DNA of 5,664 nt from Terriglobia bacterium (GTDB lineage Bacteria > Acidobacteriota > Terriglobia > UBA7540): the NCBI GenBank assembly GCA_030042795.1, contig JASHYZ010000203.1, positions 1-5,664 of the forward strand, given 5' to 3'. The notes beneath the pieces are model-generated. The model was not told where the DNA came from, did not search any database, and saw only the letters and a program-made list of their open reading frames with translations. This document shows, piece after piece, positions 1 to 5,664 of this stretch (the stretch's first letter is position 1; each line of letters opens with the position of its first letter). Made by a program: the position numbers and the translations under genes.

Positions 1-4
1 GTTC

Positions 5-15
5 GAGGAGGAAGG
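5..15 (+). promoter_or_regulatory. Strong Shine-Dalgarno for the oxidoreductase
   Basis: GAGGAGGAAGG lies just upstream of the ATG at 20. Its AGGAGG core ends 8 nt before the start codon, which is ideal spacing and fixes that start. The promoter must lie outside the window or further upstream in an operon. Confidence 0.85.
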
Positions 16-19
16 TGCT

Positions 20-1435
20 ATGTCGGAAGAGTCGAAAGTTACGCGGCGCGAGTTCTTGAAGACGGGTGCGGAAGCGGGCGCCGGGCTCGCGGCCTTCAGT
101 GGGATCACGTTCATCACCCAACCAAACCGCGTTTTCGGCGCTTCCGATCGCGTCCGCTTGGCCATTTGCGGCATCCGCGGACGAGGATGGGACCACGTAG
201 AGGAATTTTCTAAGGTTGCGAACGTGGAGATCGCCGCCGTCTGTGATATTGACCAGAACGTGTTGGATCAGCGGCTGGCCCAAATGGCGCAAAGAGGCAT
301 CGCCAAGCCGGCCACGTATATCGACGTGCGCAATCTCCTTGATGACCACTCCATTGACGCCATTTCCATCGCCACGCCCAACCACTGGCACTCGCTCATG
401 GCCATCTGGGCATGCCAGGCCGGCAAAGATGTGTACTGCGAAAAGCCGTGCTCTCACAACGTGTGGGAAGGCGCACAACTGGTTGAGGCGGCGAAGAAAT
501 ACAACCGCATCGTGGAGCACGGGAGTCAGAGCCGCTCGAATGAGGCTGTCTGCGAGGCCATCGCGCACCTGCGCGACGGGCTGATCGGAGACGTTTACCT
601 GGCGCGCGGACTTTGTTACAAGTGGCGCGATACCATCGGCAAAGCGCCGGTGCAACCCGTGCCGGCAGGCGTGGACTATGACCTTTGGACGGGTCCCGCG
701 CCCATGAAGCCGTTTACGAAAAATCGTTTTCACTACAACTGGCATTGGATCTGGGACACCGGCAACGGCGACATCGGAAATCAGGGTATCCATGAGGTCG
801 ATATCGCGCGCTGGGGCTTGGGTCTCGGGCTTCCCAACAAGGCTTCGGCCATCGGCGGTCACTTCATGTTCGATGACGATCAACAGACGCCGAACACGCT
901 GAACTGCGCCTTCGAATACGATCTCTCGGATGGCAAGCGGCAGATGCTGGAGTTTGAGGTGCGGCACTGGATCACGAACCACGAGGCTGAAATCGGGACA
1001 TCCGCTTTTGGAAGCGAAGGCGTGCCTCAGGCCGGCCTCGGAGGCAAGACGAGCTTCGGAGCGGGAGCAACCATCGGCAACATTTTCTACGGGTCGAAGG
1101 GCTACCTCGCGATCGACGGCTATGATTCCTATCGCACTTGGCTTGGCAAAAAGCAGGAGCCCGGACCGATGAAGGTGAGCAAGGTCGGGAACCACTTCGA
1201 GAACTTCATTCAGTGTGTGCGCAGCCGTAACCAGGCGGAACTGACGGCGCCCATTGAGGAAGGCTACCTCTCGACAGTACTGGTTCATCTCGCCAACGCT
1301 TCTTATCGATTGGGCCGTACGCTCAACGTAGATCCCAAGACAGGTTTCGCCGTCGGCGACGACGAGGCGGATCGACTGTTGCGCGACGGCGACCGTGGCT
1401 ACCGCCCGCCTTTCGTGGTGCCGCAGCAAGTGTAG
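20..1435 (+). CDS. Tat-exported Gfo/Idh/MocA-family NAD(P)-dependent oxidoreductase
   Basis: This is a 471-residue oxidoreductase of the Gfo/Idh/MocA superfamily, which uses NAD(P) to oxidise or reduce sugars, inositols and related polyols. Residues 9-14 read RREFLK, a twin-arginine motif, followed by a weakly hydrophobic Ala/Gly-rich stretch and a possible cleavage site near VFGA-SD (residues 38-43). It is therefore probably exported folded with its cofactor. The Rossmann fold starts at about residue 45 (RLAICGIRGRG), with the acidic end of beta-2 at VCDID (74-78). The family EKP motif is at 141-143, where the Lys is the usual catalytic or cofactor-contacting residue. ATPNHWH (118-124) and GNQGIHEVDIARW (253-265, with His258 and Asp261) match the dinucleotide-binding and C-terminal catalytic regions. 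The length suits the secreted members common in Acidobacteria and Planctomycetes. The substrate cannot be read from the sequence. The ATG at 20 is supported by the strong RBS and intact Tat signal. No frame damage is seen. Confidence 0.93.
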   Translation: MSEESKVTRREFLKTGAEAGAGLAAFSGITFITQPNRVFGASDRVRLAICGIRGRGWDHVEEFSKVANVEIAAVCDIDQNVLDQRLAQMAQRGIAKPATYIDVRNLLDDHSIDAISIATPNHWHSLMAIWACQAGKDVYCEKPCSHNVWEGAQLVEAAKKYNRIVEHGSQSRSNEAVCEAIAHLRDGLIGDVYLARGLCYKWRDTIGKAPVQPVPAGVDYDLWTGPAPMKPFTKNRFHYNWHWIWDTGNGDIGNQGIHEVDIARWGLGLGLPNKASAIGGHFMFDDDQQTPNTLNCAFEYDLSDGKRQMLEFEVRHWITNHEAEIGTSAFGSEGVPQAGLGGKTSFGAGATIGNIFYGSKGYLAIDGYDSYRTWLGKKQEPGPMKVSKVGNHFENFIQCVRSRNQAELTAPIEEGYLSTVLVHLANASYRLGRTLNVDPKTGFAVGDDEADRLLRDGDRGYRPPFVVPQQV

Positions 1436-1436
1436 G

Positions 1437-1492
1437 GATCGGGCCATCGGGCGATTGAGGGATTGACTCATCGGCTCATTGACTCGGTGAGG
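1437..1492. repeat. Degenerate 8-bp tandem array (seven units)
   Basis: Immediately after the oxidoreductase stop codon the sequence divides into seven octamers in unbroken register: GATCGGGC, CATCGGGC, GATTGAGG, GATTGACT, CATCGGCT, CATTGACT and CGGTGAGG. The rough consensus is S-A-T-Y-G-R-S-N. The period is 8, so it is not a coding repeat. Its function is unknown. It looks like diverged slippage-type DNA. Confidence 0.6.
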
Positions 1493-1551
1493 GAATGTGT
1501 TGATGCGGGCAGCTCGGATGACTGCCCAACAACGGACGATAGCCTCATAAG

Positions 1552-1621
1552 GATTGCTGATTGCCGGTAACTGGCCACTGACAACCGACTCCGACCTCCG
1601 ACTACCAACTACCGAACACCT
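1552..1621. repeat. Degenerate 7-bp tandem array (about ten units)
   Basis: A second array with a different period divides into heptamers: GATTGCT, GATTGCC, GGTAACT, GGCCACT, GACAACC, GACTCCG, ACCTCCG, ACTACCA, ACTACCG, AACACCT. Neighbouring units resemble each other more than distant ones, as expected if the array grew locally and drifted. It is purine-poor on this strand. It ends about 35 bp upstream of the MerR promoter. The stretch between the two arrays (1493-1551) holds only a 6-bp hairpin and no other recognisable signal. Confidence 0.55.
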
Positions 1622-1635
1622 CTTCTGAGCAGCCG

Positions 1636-1651
1636 AAAAAAATCAAAAAAA
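1636..1651 (+). promoter_or_regulatory. A-tract pair, UP-element-like
   Basis: Two runs of seven A are separated by TC (AAAAAAATCAAAAAAA) and end 4 nt before the -35 hexamer of the regulator promoter. This is where the RNA polymerase alpha C-terminal domain contacts UP elements. The run stands out sharply from the GC-rich surroundings. The role is inferred from position and composition. Confidence 0.5.
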
Positions 1652-1655
1652 CTGC

Positions 1656-1686
1656 TTGACCCTGACGTAACGTCAGACCTTAACCT
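1656..1686 (+). promoter_or_regulatory. MerR-type promoter with operator palindrome
   Basis: The -35 hexamer is TTGACC (1656-1661) and a -10-like TAACCT is at 1681-1686. The spacer is 19 bp, longer than the normal 17 and characteristic of promoters that MerR-family proteins activate by DNA distortion. The spacer holds a perfect dyad, CTGACGT-A-ACGTCAG (1662-1676). The -10 matches the consensus poorly (3 of 6), as expected for an activator-dependent promoter. Transcription would start around 1692-1694, giving a leader of only about 16 nt. The regulator is most likely autoregulated through this site. Confidence 0.75.
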
Positions 1687-1695
1687 GCAACTCGA

Positions 1696-1701
1696 AGGTG
1701 A
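1696..1701 (+). promoter_or_regulatory. RBS supporting the GTG start of the MerR gene
   Basis: AGGTGA pairs with the 16S anti-SD core. It lies 7 nt before the GTG at 1709 but 16 nt before the in-frame ATG at 1718, so the GTG start is preferred. Confidence 0.6.
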
Positions 1702-1708
1702 GGTTGCG

Positions 1709-2539
1709 GTGAAGGGCATGAATCTATATCAGGCACGTCAGTTTGCGGTGCGGGCGGGAGTGACCGTTCGGGCGCTTCATCATTACGACCGTCTCGGGCT
1801 CCTCAAGCCCAGCGGGCGCACGAGCGCCGGATATCGCTTGTACGCCGAAAGCGATCTGGCGCGCCTGCAGCAGATCGTCACCCTGAAGTTCATCGGCTTC
1901 TCTTTGAAGCAAATCAGGGATCTTCTCCATCGCAAGACGTTCGATCTTCCCGTGATGCTTCGACTCCAGCGCAAGATGATCGAGGAGAAGCGAAACCGGC
2001 TGGACCTGGCCATCCAGGCGATCCAACGAGCGGAGCAGGTGATGTTCCTCCGGCATCAAGGGGTGACATCACCAGGCTCACGACGGCGGGCGCGCGACCC
2101 CGGATCCGAAGACGATTGGGAAGTATTCCGAAAAATCATCGAGGTGATCAACATGCAGCAGAATACTGAGTGGATGAAGAACTATTATTCGGAGGCGGCC
2201 CTGGCCGATCTCGCCGAGCGAGGCAAGCAATGGACTCCGGAAATGCTCCGCCAAGTGGAGCAGGATTGGGCCACTCTCATTCGAGACGTCGAGGCGGCGA
2301 ATGCTGCGGGCGAGAATCCGGCAAGCGATCATGCCCAGGCGCTGGCCACCCGCTGGCAAAAGCTCCTTGCGGGATTCACGGGCAACAACCCGGAAGTCCA
2401 GGCGGGACTGAAGCGCCTCTATGCCGATCAGCAAACTGGCCCTCCAGCTTCAGGAAGCCTTACAGTGATGAAGCTTGCGCCTTCATCGGAAAGGCGATGG
2501 AAGCGGGCAAGAAGGTCAAGTCTGAATGATGAGCGCTGA
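1709..2539 (+). CDS. MerR-family regulator with TipAS-like sensor domain, probable C-terminal frameshift
   Basis: The N-terminal part is a classic MerR winged helix-turn-helix: VRALHHYDRLGLLKPS (residues 20-35) followed by the wing SAGYRLY (39-45). A dimerisation helix follows at about 82-112. Residues 137-240 (EWMKNYYSEAALADLAERG, WTPEML, DWATLI, NPEVQAGL, LYAD) match the all-alpha TipAS drug-recognition domain. The protein probably activates its own promoter, directly upstream, on binding a small molecule. The oddity is the end. After YADQQ (residues 238-242) the open frame gives a low-complexity basic tail, TGPPASG to NDER. The next frame instead encodes NWPSSFRKPYSDEACAF and onwards to a stop at 2529, which looks like the normal family ending. 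Restoring one A in CAAACTGG (2432-2439) joins the two into a protein of about 273 residues. The cause could be a real mutation, an assembly error or, less likely, -1 slippage. The ligand is unknown. Confidence 0.88.
   Translation: MKGMNLYQARQFAVRAGVTVRALHHYDRLGLLKPSGRTSAGYRLYAESDLARLQQIVTLKFIGFSLKQIRDLLHRKTFDLPVMLRLQRKMIEEKRNRLDLAIQAIQRAEQVMFLRHQGVTSPGSRRRARDPGSEDDWEVFRKIIEVINMQQNTEWMKNYYSEAALADLAERGKQWTPEMLRQVEQDWATLIRDVEAANAAGENPASDHAQALATRWQKLLAGFTGNNPEVQAGLKRLYADQQTGPPASGSLTVMKLAPSSERRWKRARRSSLNDER
2434..2529 (+). other. Displaced C-terminal tail of the MerR/TipAS protein (other frame)
   Basis: Read from 2434, this frame gives NWPSSFRKPYSDEACAFIGK and then a short Lys-rich end before TGA at 2527-2529. 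It has the amphipathic-helix character expected for the last TipAS helix, whereas the nominal frame here is rich in Ser, Arg and Pro. It is not a separate gene: it has no start codon or RBS of its own, and it continues the sense of the upstream domain. Confidence 0.65.
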
Positions 2540-2585
2540 GTACTGAACGGGTTCGCCTCCGTCCGCTTGTTGTGCTCGTGGGATG

Positions 2586-2621
2586 GGCTCCGGACGGCGC
2601 CACAAAGCGCCGTCCGGGGTC
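2586..2621 (+). terminator. Strong GC hairpin downstream of the MerR gene, possible terminator
   Basis: CCGGACGGCGC (2590-2600) pairs perfectly with GCGCCGTCCGG (2607-2617) around the 6-nt loop CACAAA. The stem extends outward to about 15 bp with two G-U pairs. It begins 46 nt after the MerR stop codon. No U-tract follows on either strand, so it could be a U-less terminator, an mRNA 3'-end stabiliser or another dispersed palindrome. Confidence 0.45.
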
Positions 2622-2721
2622 ACATGCGCGAGATATCCCTCAAACCTTCGCCCTCCACACGCGCGTCATCTGTCCGAACTCTCCGGCATGAGGTCGATGT
2701 CGTTGCCCAAATTCGGAAGTC

Positions 2722-2804
2722 TGTCATGCTGAGCGCAGCGAAGCATCCCGGTATTTGTCTCCTTAAGATACATGCAAGGATTCTTCGGGTCGCTCAGAAT
2801 GACA
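2722..2804. repeat. 83-bp palindromic intergenic repeat with ~27-bp inverted ends
   Basis: The left arm starts TGTCATGCTGAGCG (2722-2735) and the right arm ends CGCTCAGAATGACA (2791-2804), which is its inverse with one mismatch. The match continues inward (CGAAG, ATCC) for 22 of 27 positions (2722-2748 against 2778-2804) around a 29-nt loop. It has no coding potential. It sits between the 3' ends of convergent genes. From memory, TGTCATTCTGAGCG-type palindromes are dispersed in many acidobacterial and other environmental genomes, so this is probably one copy of a non-autonomous repeat family. The adjacent 2622-2721 stretch shows nothing recognisable. Confidence 0.7.
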
Positions 2805-2859
2805 TGTCCTCCGAGCTGAGTGCGGAATTCCGGAATCAGTGTTTGGCATTAACTGTTCC

Positions 2860-4692
<1,833 letters not shown>

Positions 4693-4696
4693 TGAA

Positions 4697-4701
4697 CCTC
4701 C
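4697..4701 (-). promoter_or_regulatory. RBS that fixes the TTG start of typA
   Basis: On the minus strand GGAGG is followed by TTCA and then TTG (4692-4690). The 4-nt gap is short but workable, and no ATG or GTG in frame is better placed. A TTG start may keep expression moderate. Confidence 0.7.
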
Positions 4702-4766
4702 GTAGACGCGCCGTGAACGCGCGAACTTCTTAGGAATAGTGTCTTCTCAGTGTAACCTGAGCTGAC

Positions 4767-4781
4767 GCCGCGCCACGCGGC
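4767..4781. other. Small GC hairpin upstream of typA
   Basis: GCCGCG and CGCGGC are perfect inverse arms around a 3-nt loop, about 75 bp upstream of the typA start. It could lie in the typA leader or act as an operator. No convincing typA promoter hexamers were found, so the role is open. Confidence 0.3.
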
Positions 4782-4813
4782 TTGGCCTCTCAGCGGTAAT
4801 GGGTCAATTTGAG

Positions 4814-4837
4814 GTAGGGGCGGCCCTGTGGCCGCCC
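4814..4837 (+). repeat. REP-like hairpin, left unit of an inverted pair
   Basis: GTAGGGG leads into an 8-bp perfect stem, GGGCGGCC (4818-4825) with GGCCGCCC (4830-4837), and the loop CTGT. A second unit of the same design lies in opposite orientation about 23 bp away (4861 onward, ending CCCCCTAC at 5055). The paired layout resembles the REP/BIME elements of many bacterial genomes. Confidence 0.65.
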
Positions 4838-4867
4838 AAGTAACAGCACTGCCTCGAAATGGGCGGG

Positions 4868-4874
4868 CACAAGG
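4868..4874. repeat. Target duplication, left copy (CACAAGG)
   Basis: CACAAGG here is repeated exactly at 5037-5043. Its inner base overlaps the TIR end, so the true duplication is 5 to 7 bp. It flanks the element precisely, as expected after transposition. Confidence 0.65.
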
Positions 4875-4912
4875 AGTCTGTGTGAAAACTCGTGCTCGGC
4901 CTTTTCCCATCG

Positions 4913-4939
4913 TGGACCCCCGCTTACGCGGAGGTGACA
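4913..4939 (-). repeat. Diverged TCATTCCCGC-type palindrome inside the MITE
   Basis: On the minus strand this reads TGTCACCTCCGCGTAAGCGG and on to TCCA. It is a diverged relative of the arms of the 5105-5197 element. Its core CCGC-TTAC-GCGG forms a small hairpin. Confidence 0.45.
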
Positions 4940-4970
4940 TCGTTGGACTTACGGGATCCACTCCCACGCG

Positions 4971-5018
4971 GTCATTCCCGCGAAGCTTGTCCCCGCGAAA
5001 GCGGAGAGCGGAAATCTA
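4971..5018 (+). repeat. Compound TCATTCCCGC-type palindrome inside the MITE
   Basis: GTCATTCCCGCGAAG opens an outer imperfect stem that closes at AGCGGAAAT. Nested within it is the hairpin CCGC-GAAA-GCGG (4993-5004). It resembles the 5105-5131 arm with an extra palindrome inserted in its loop. Confidence 0.5.
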
Positions 5019-5036
5019 CAAGTTTTCACACAGACT

Positions 5037-5043
5037 CACAAGG
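5037..5043. repeat. Target duplication, right copy (CACAAGG)
   Basis: This is the direct repeat of 4868-4874 on the far side of the MITE-like element. The unchanged match suggests a fairly recent insertion. Confidence 0.65.
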
Positions 5044-5104
5044 CCTGCCCCCTACGTCAAGCTGAGACACTACCTGATGCTGGTGTCATTTGAACGCCCG
5101 AACG

Positions 5105-5197
5105 TCGTCATTCCCGCGAAAGCGGGAATCCCTTGCCGAAGTCCTTGGAAAAAGAAGGTATCCAGGAAGTGGATTCCCGCTTTTGCGGGAATGACGA
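5105..5197. repeat. 93-bp palindromic repeat with 27-bp inverted ends
   Basis: TCGTCATTCCCGC (from 5105) and GCGGGAATGACGA (ending 5197) begin 27-bp inverted ends (5105-5131 and 5171-5197) with a single mismatch. Each arm is itself a hairpin (TTCCCGC-GAAA-GCGGGAA and the TTTT version). The 39-bp centre is non-coding. From memory, GTCATTCCCGCGAAAGCGGGAATCC-like palindromes are dispersed across many proteobacterial and environmental genomes, in the general style of Correia/NEMIS elements. No clear target duplication is seen. The flank 5056-5104 holds only a 5-bp hairpin (GACAC/GTGTC). The stretch 5198-5360 shows no convincing promoter, only a weak CTTTGT/ACAAAG hairpin at 5258-5275. Confidence 0.75.
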
Positions 5198-5360
5198 TGC
5201 CTCGGAGGGTTCCACCCAGCAAATGACATCAGTACCCACTACCTGCCTCATGAGTTCCTTTGTTCAAACACAAAGTTGGTGCATCATGGAGACTTTCGCA
5301 CCGGCTTGATTGCCGACGAGGGCAGCGGAGACACTTCTTATTGAGGATTACAGAATAGGC

Positions 5361-5365
5361 GGGAG
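5361..5365 (+). promoter_or_regulatory. RBS of the glutaminase-like gene
   Basis: GGGAG ends 8 nt before the ATG at 5374. It supports that start, which is also the one that preserves the signal peptide. Confidence 0.6.
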
Positions 5366-5373
5366 TCATACTC

Positions 5374-5664
5374 ATGTTGCATCGTCTGAGCACGATTTTG
5401 GCGCTTTGGGGGACGCTAACAACAGGCCTCACACGGCTGGCGGTAGCCGAAGACCATTTCCGGCCGCCCGCTGTCCCGCTGGTAACTTGCGATCCCTACT
5501 TCAGCATTTGGTCATTTGCTGACCGCCTCACTGACGACACCACGCGTCACTGGACGGGTGCGAAGCAGGCGCTCACCGGCATGGTCCGCGTGGACGGAAA
5601 GGCCTACCGCCTGATGGGCAACCGGCCTGAATCCGTTCCCGCCTTGGAGCAGGTTGGCCTGCAA
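5374..5664 (+). CDS. Secreted glutaminase-family protein, DUF4964 N-terminus (3' truncated by window)
   Basis: This open frame of 97 codons runs off the window end. Residues 1-25 form a signal peptide: a short basic start (MLHR), a hydrophobic core (LSTILALWGTLTTGL) and an AVA cleavage site before ED. It has no lipobox cysteine, so the protein is predicted to be periplasmic or secreted. After it come FRPPAVPLVTCDPYFSIWS (29-47) and DDTTRHWTGAKQALTGMVRVDG (54-75). These are the hallmark of the DUF4964 domain found at the N-terminus of the large GtaA-like glutaminase proteins (DUF4964, DUF5127, DUF4965, DUF1793 order in full-length members). Such proteins are usually several hundred residues long and are thought to release ammonia from L-glutamine outside the cytoplasm. 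Only the N-terminal domain is visible, so catalytic residues cannot be checked. It is divergent from typA across the repeat-rich gap. Confidence 0.85.
   Translation, partial: MLHRLSTILALWGTLTTGLTRLAVAEDHFRPPAVPLVTCDPYFSIWSFADRLTDDTTRHWTGAKQALTGMVRVDGKAYRLMGNRPESVPALEQVGLQ

Larger units (their letters stand above)
4874..5037. mobile_element. MITE-like non-autonomous element, 164 bp, with 17-bp perfect TIRs
   Basis: GAGTCTGTGTGAAAACT (4874-4890) and AGTTTTCACACAGACTC (5021-5037) are exact inverse repeats. Similarity continues inward to 19 of 20 positions. The element is flanked by ACAAG on both sides (4869-4873 and 5038-5042). The direct repeat can also be parsed as CACAAGG, 7 bp, with 16-bp TIRs. 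No transposase is encoded, and the open frames crossing it are repeat translations (VFTQTP, KFSHRL). The interior carries two diverged palindromes of the TCATTCCCGC type. It needs a transposase in trans, whose family cannot be named from this copy. Confidence 0.75.
4861..5055 (-). repeat. REP-like hairpin, right unit, interrupted in its loop by a MITE
   Basis: GGGCGGGC (4861-4868) and GCCTGCCC (5043-5050) form an 8-bp stem with one G-U pair. The outer end CCCCCTAC (5048-5055) is the inverse of the GTAGGGG end of the left unit. The two halves are now about 170 bp apart. Removing the insertion and one copy of the target duplication gives a compact hairpin whose loop is ACAAG. This indicates that the repeat pair was present first and the insertion came later. 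Confidence 0.65.

Noticed and set aside
1507..1527. Hairpin GGGCAG/CTGCCC downstream of the oxidoreductase, as a terminator
   Set aside because: The stem is only 6 bp with a 9-nt loop and no following U-tract. It is too weak to call.
2425..2445. Programmed -1 ribosomal frameshifting in the MerR gene
   Set aside because: CAGCAAACTGG is not a standard X-XXY-YYZ slippery heptamer and no clear stimulatory structure was found. A base loss or sequencing error is simpler.
4693..4812. Possible sigma-70 promoter for typA (TTGACC, or TACACT as -10)
   Set aside because: No pair of hexamers has acceptable spacing. TTGACC lacks a -10 at 16-18 bp and TACACT lacks a -35.
4868..5197. CRISPR array suggested by repeated TCATTCCCGC units
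   Set aside because: Units alternate in orientation, differ in spacing and sequence, and form palindromic pairs. There are no regular spacers or cas genes.
4828..5226. Plus-strand open frame of 132 codons through the repeats
   Set aside because: Its peptides (RLRGGD, IPAKAGIP, WIPAFAGMT) are the standard translations of the palindromic repeats, so it is not a real gene.
5310..5522. Plus-strand open frame of 70 codons at the window end
   Set aside because: It overlaps the glutaminase-like gene in another frame. The gene at 5374 has the RBS, signal peptide and family motifs.

Overview
The window looks like a chromosomal segment of a GC-rich, free-living heterotrophic bacterium, most plausibly an acidobacterium or close relative. 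That placement is inference. It rests on a Tat-exported Gfo/Idh/MocA oxidoreductase, a secreted DUF4964-type glutaminase-like protein, a MerR-TipAS regulator and intergenic DNA full of short palindromic repeats. No phage, defence, CRISPR, tRNA or rRNA feature is visible.

Layout. (1) 20-1435, plus strand: Tat-signal Gfo/Idh/MocA-family oxidoreductase. (2) 1436-1708: a gap with two different degenerate tandem arrays, of 8-bp and 7-bp period, followed by an A-tract/UP-like element and a MerR-type promoter with a perfect operator palindrome inside its 19-bp spacer. (3) 1709-2539, plus strand: MerR/TipAS regulator that appears frameshifted near its C-terminus. One A missing from a short A run near 2433-2435 would restore the expected tail. 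(4) 2540-2859: a strong hairpin and an 83-bp palindromic repeat between convergent genes. (5) 2860-4692, minus strand: typA/bipA ribosome-associated GTPase, apparently intact, with a TTG start. (6) 4693-5373: a divergent gap containing a pair of REP-like hairpins, one of which has been split in its loop by a MITE-like insertion with a 17-bp perfect terminal inverted repeat and a short target duplication, followed by a second independent palindromic repeat. (7) 5374-5664, plus strand: 5' end of a secreted glutaminase-family (DUF4964) protein, cut by the window edge.

The genes are mostly transcribed as separate units and do not form one operon. The oxidoreductase and the glutaminase-like protein suit a saprophyte that processes sugars and peptides outside the cytoplasm. 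TypA is housekeeping. The MerR protein probably senses a small amphipathic molecule and controls its own promoter. The window shows no new multi-gene system. The best second-look items are the nested MITE-in-REP insertion, the regulator frameshift and the two phased short-period arrays.
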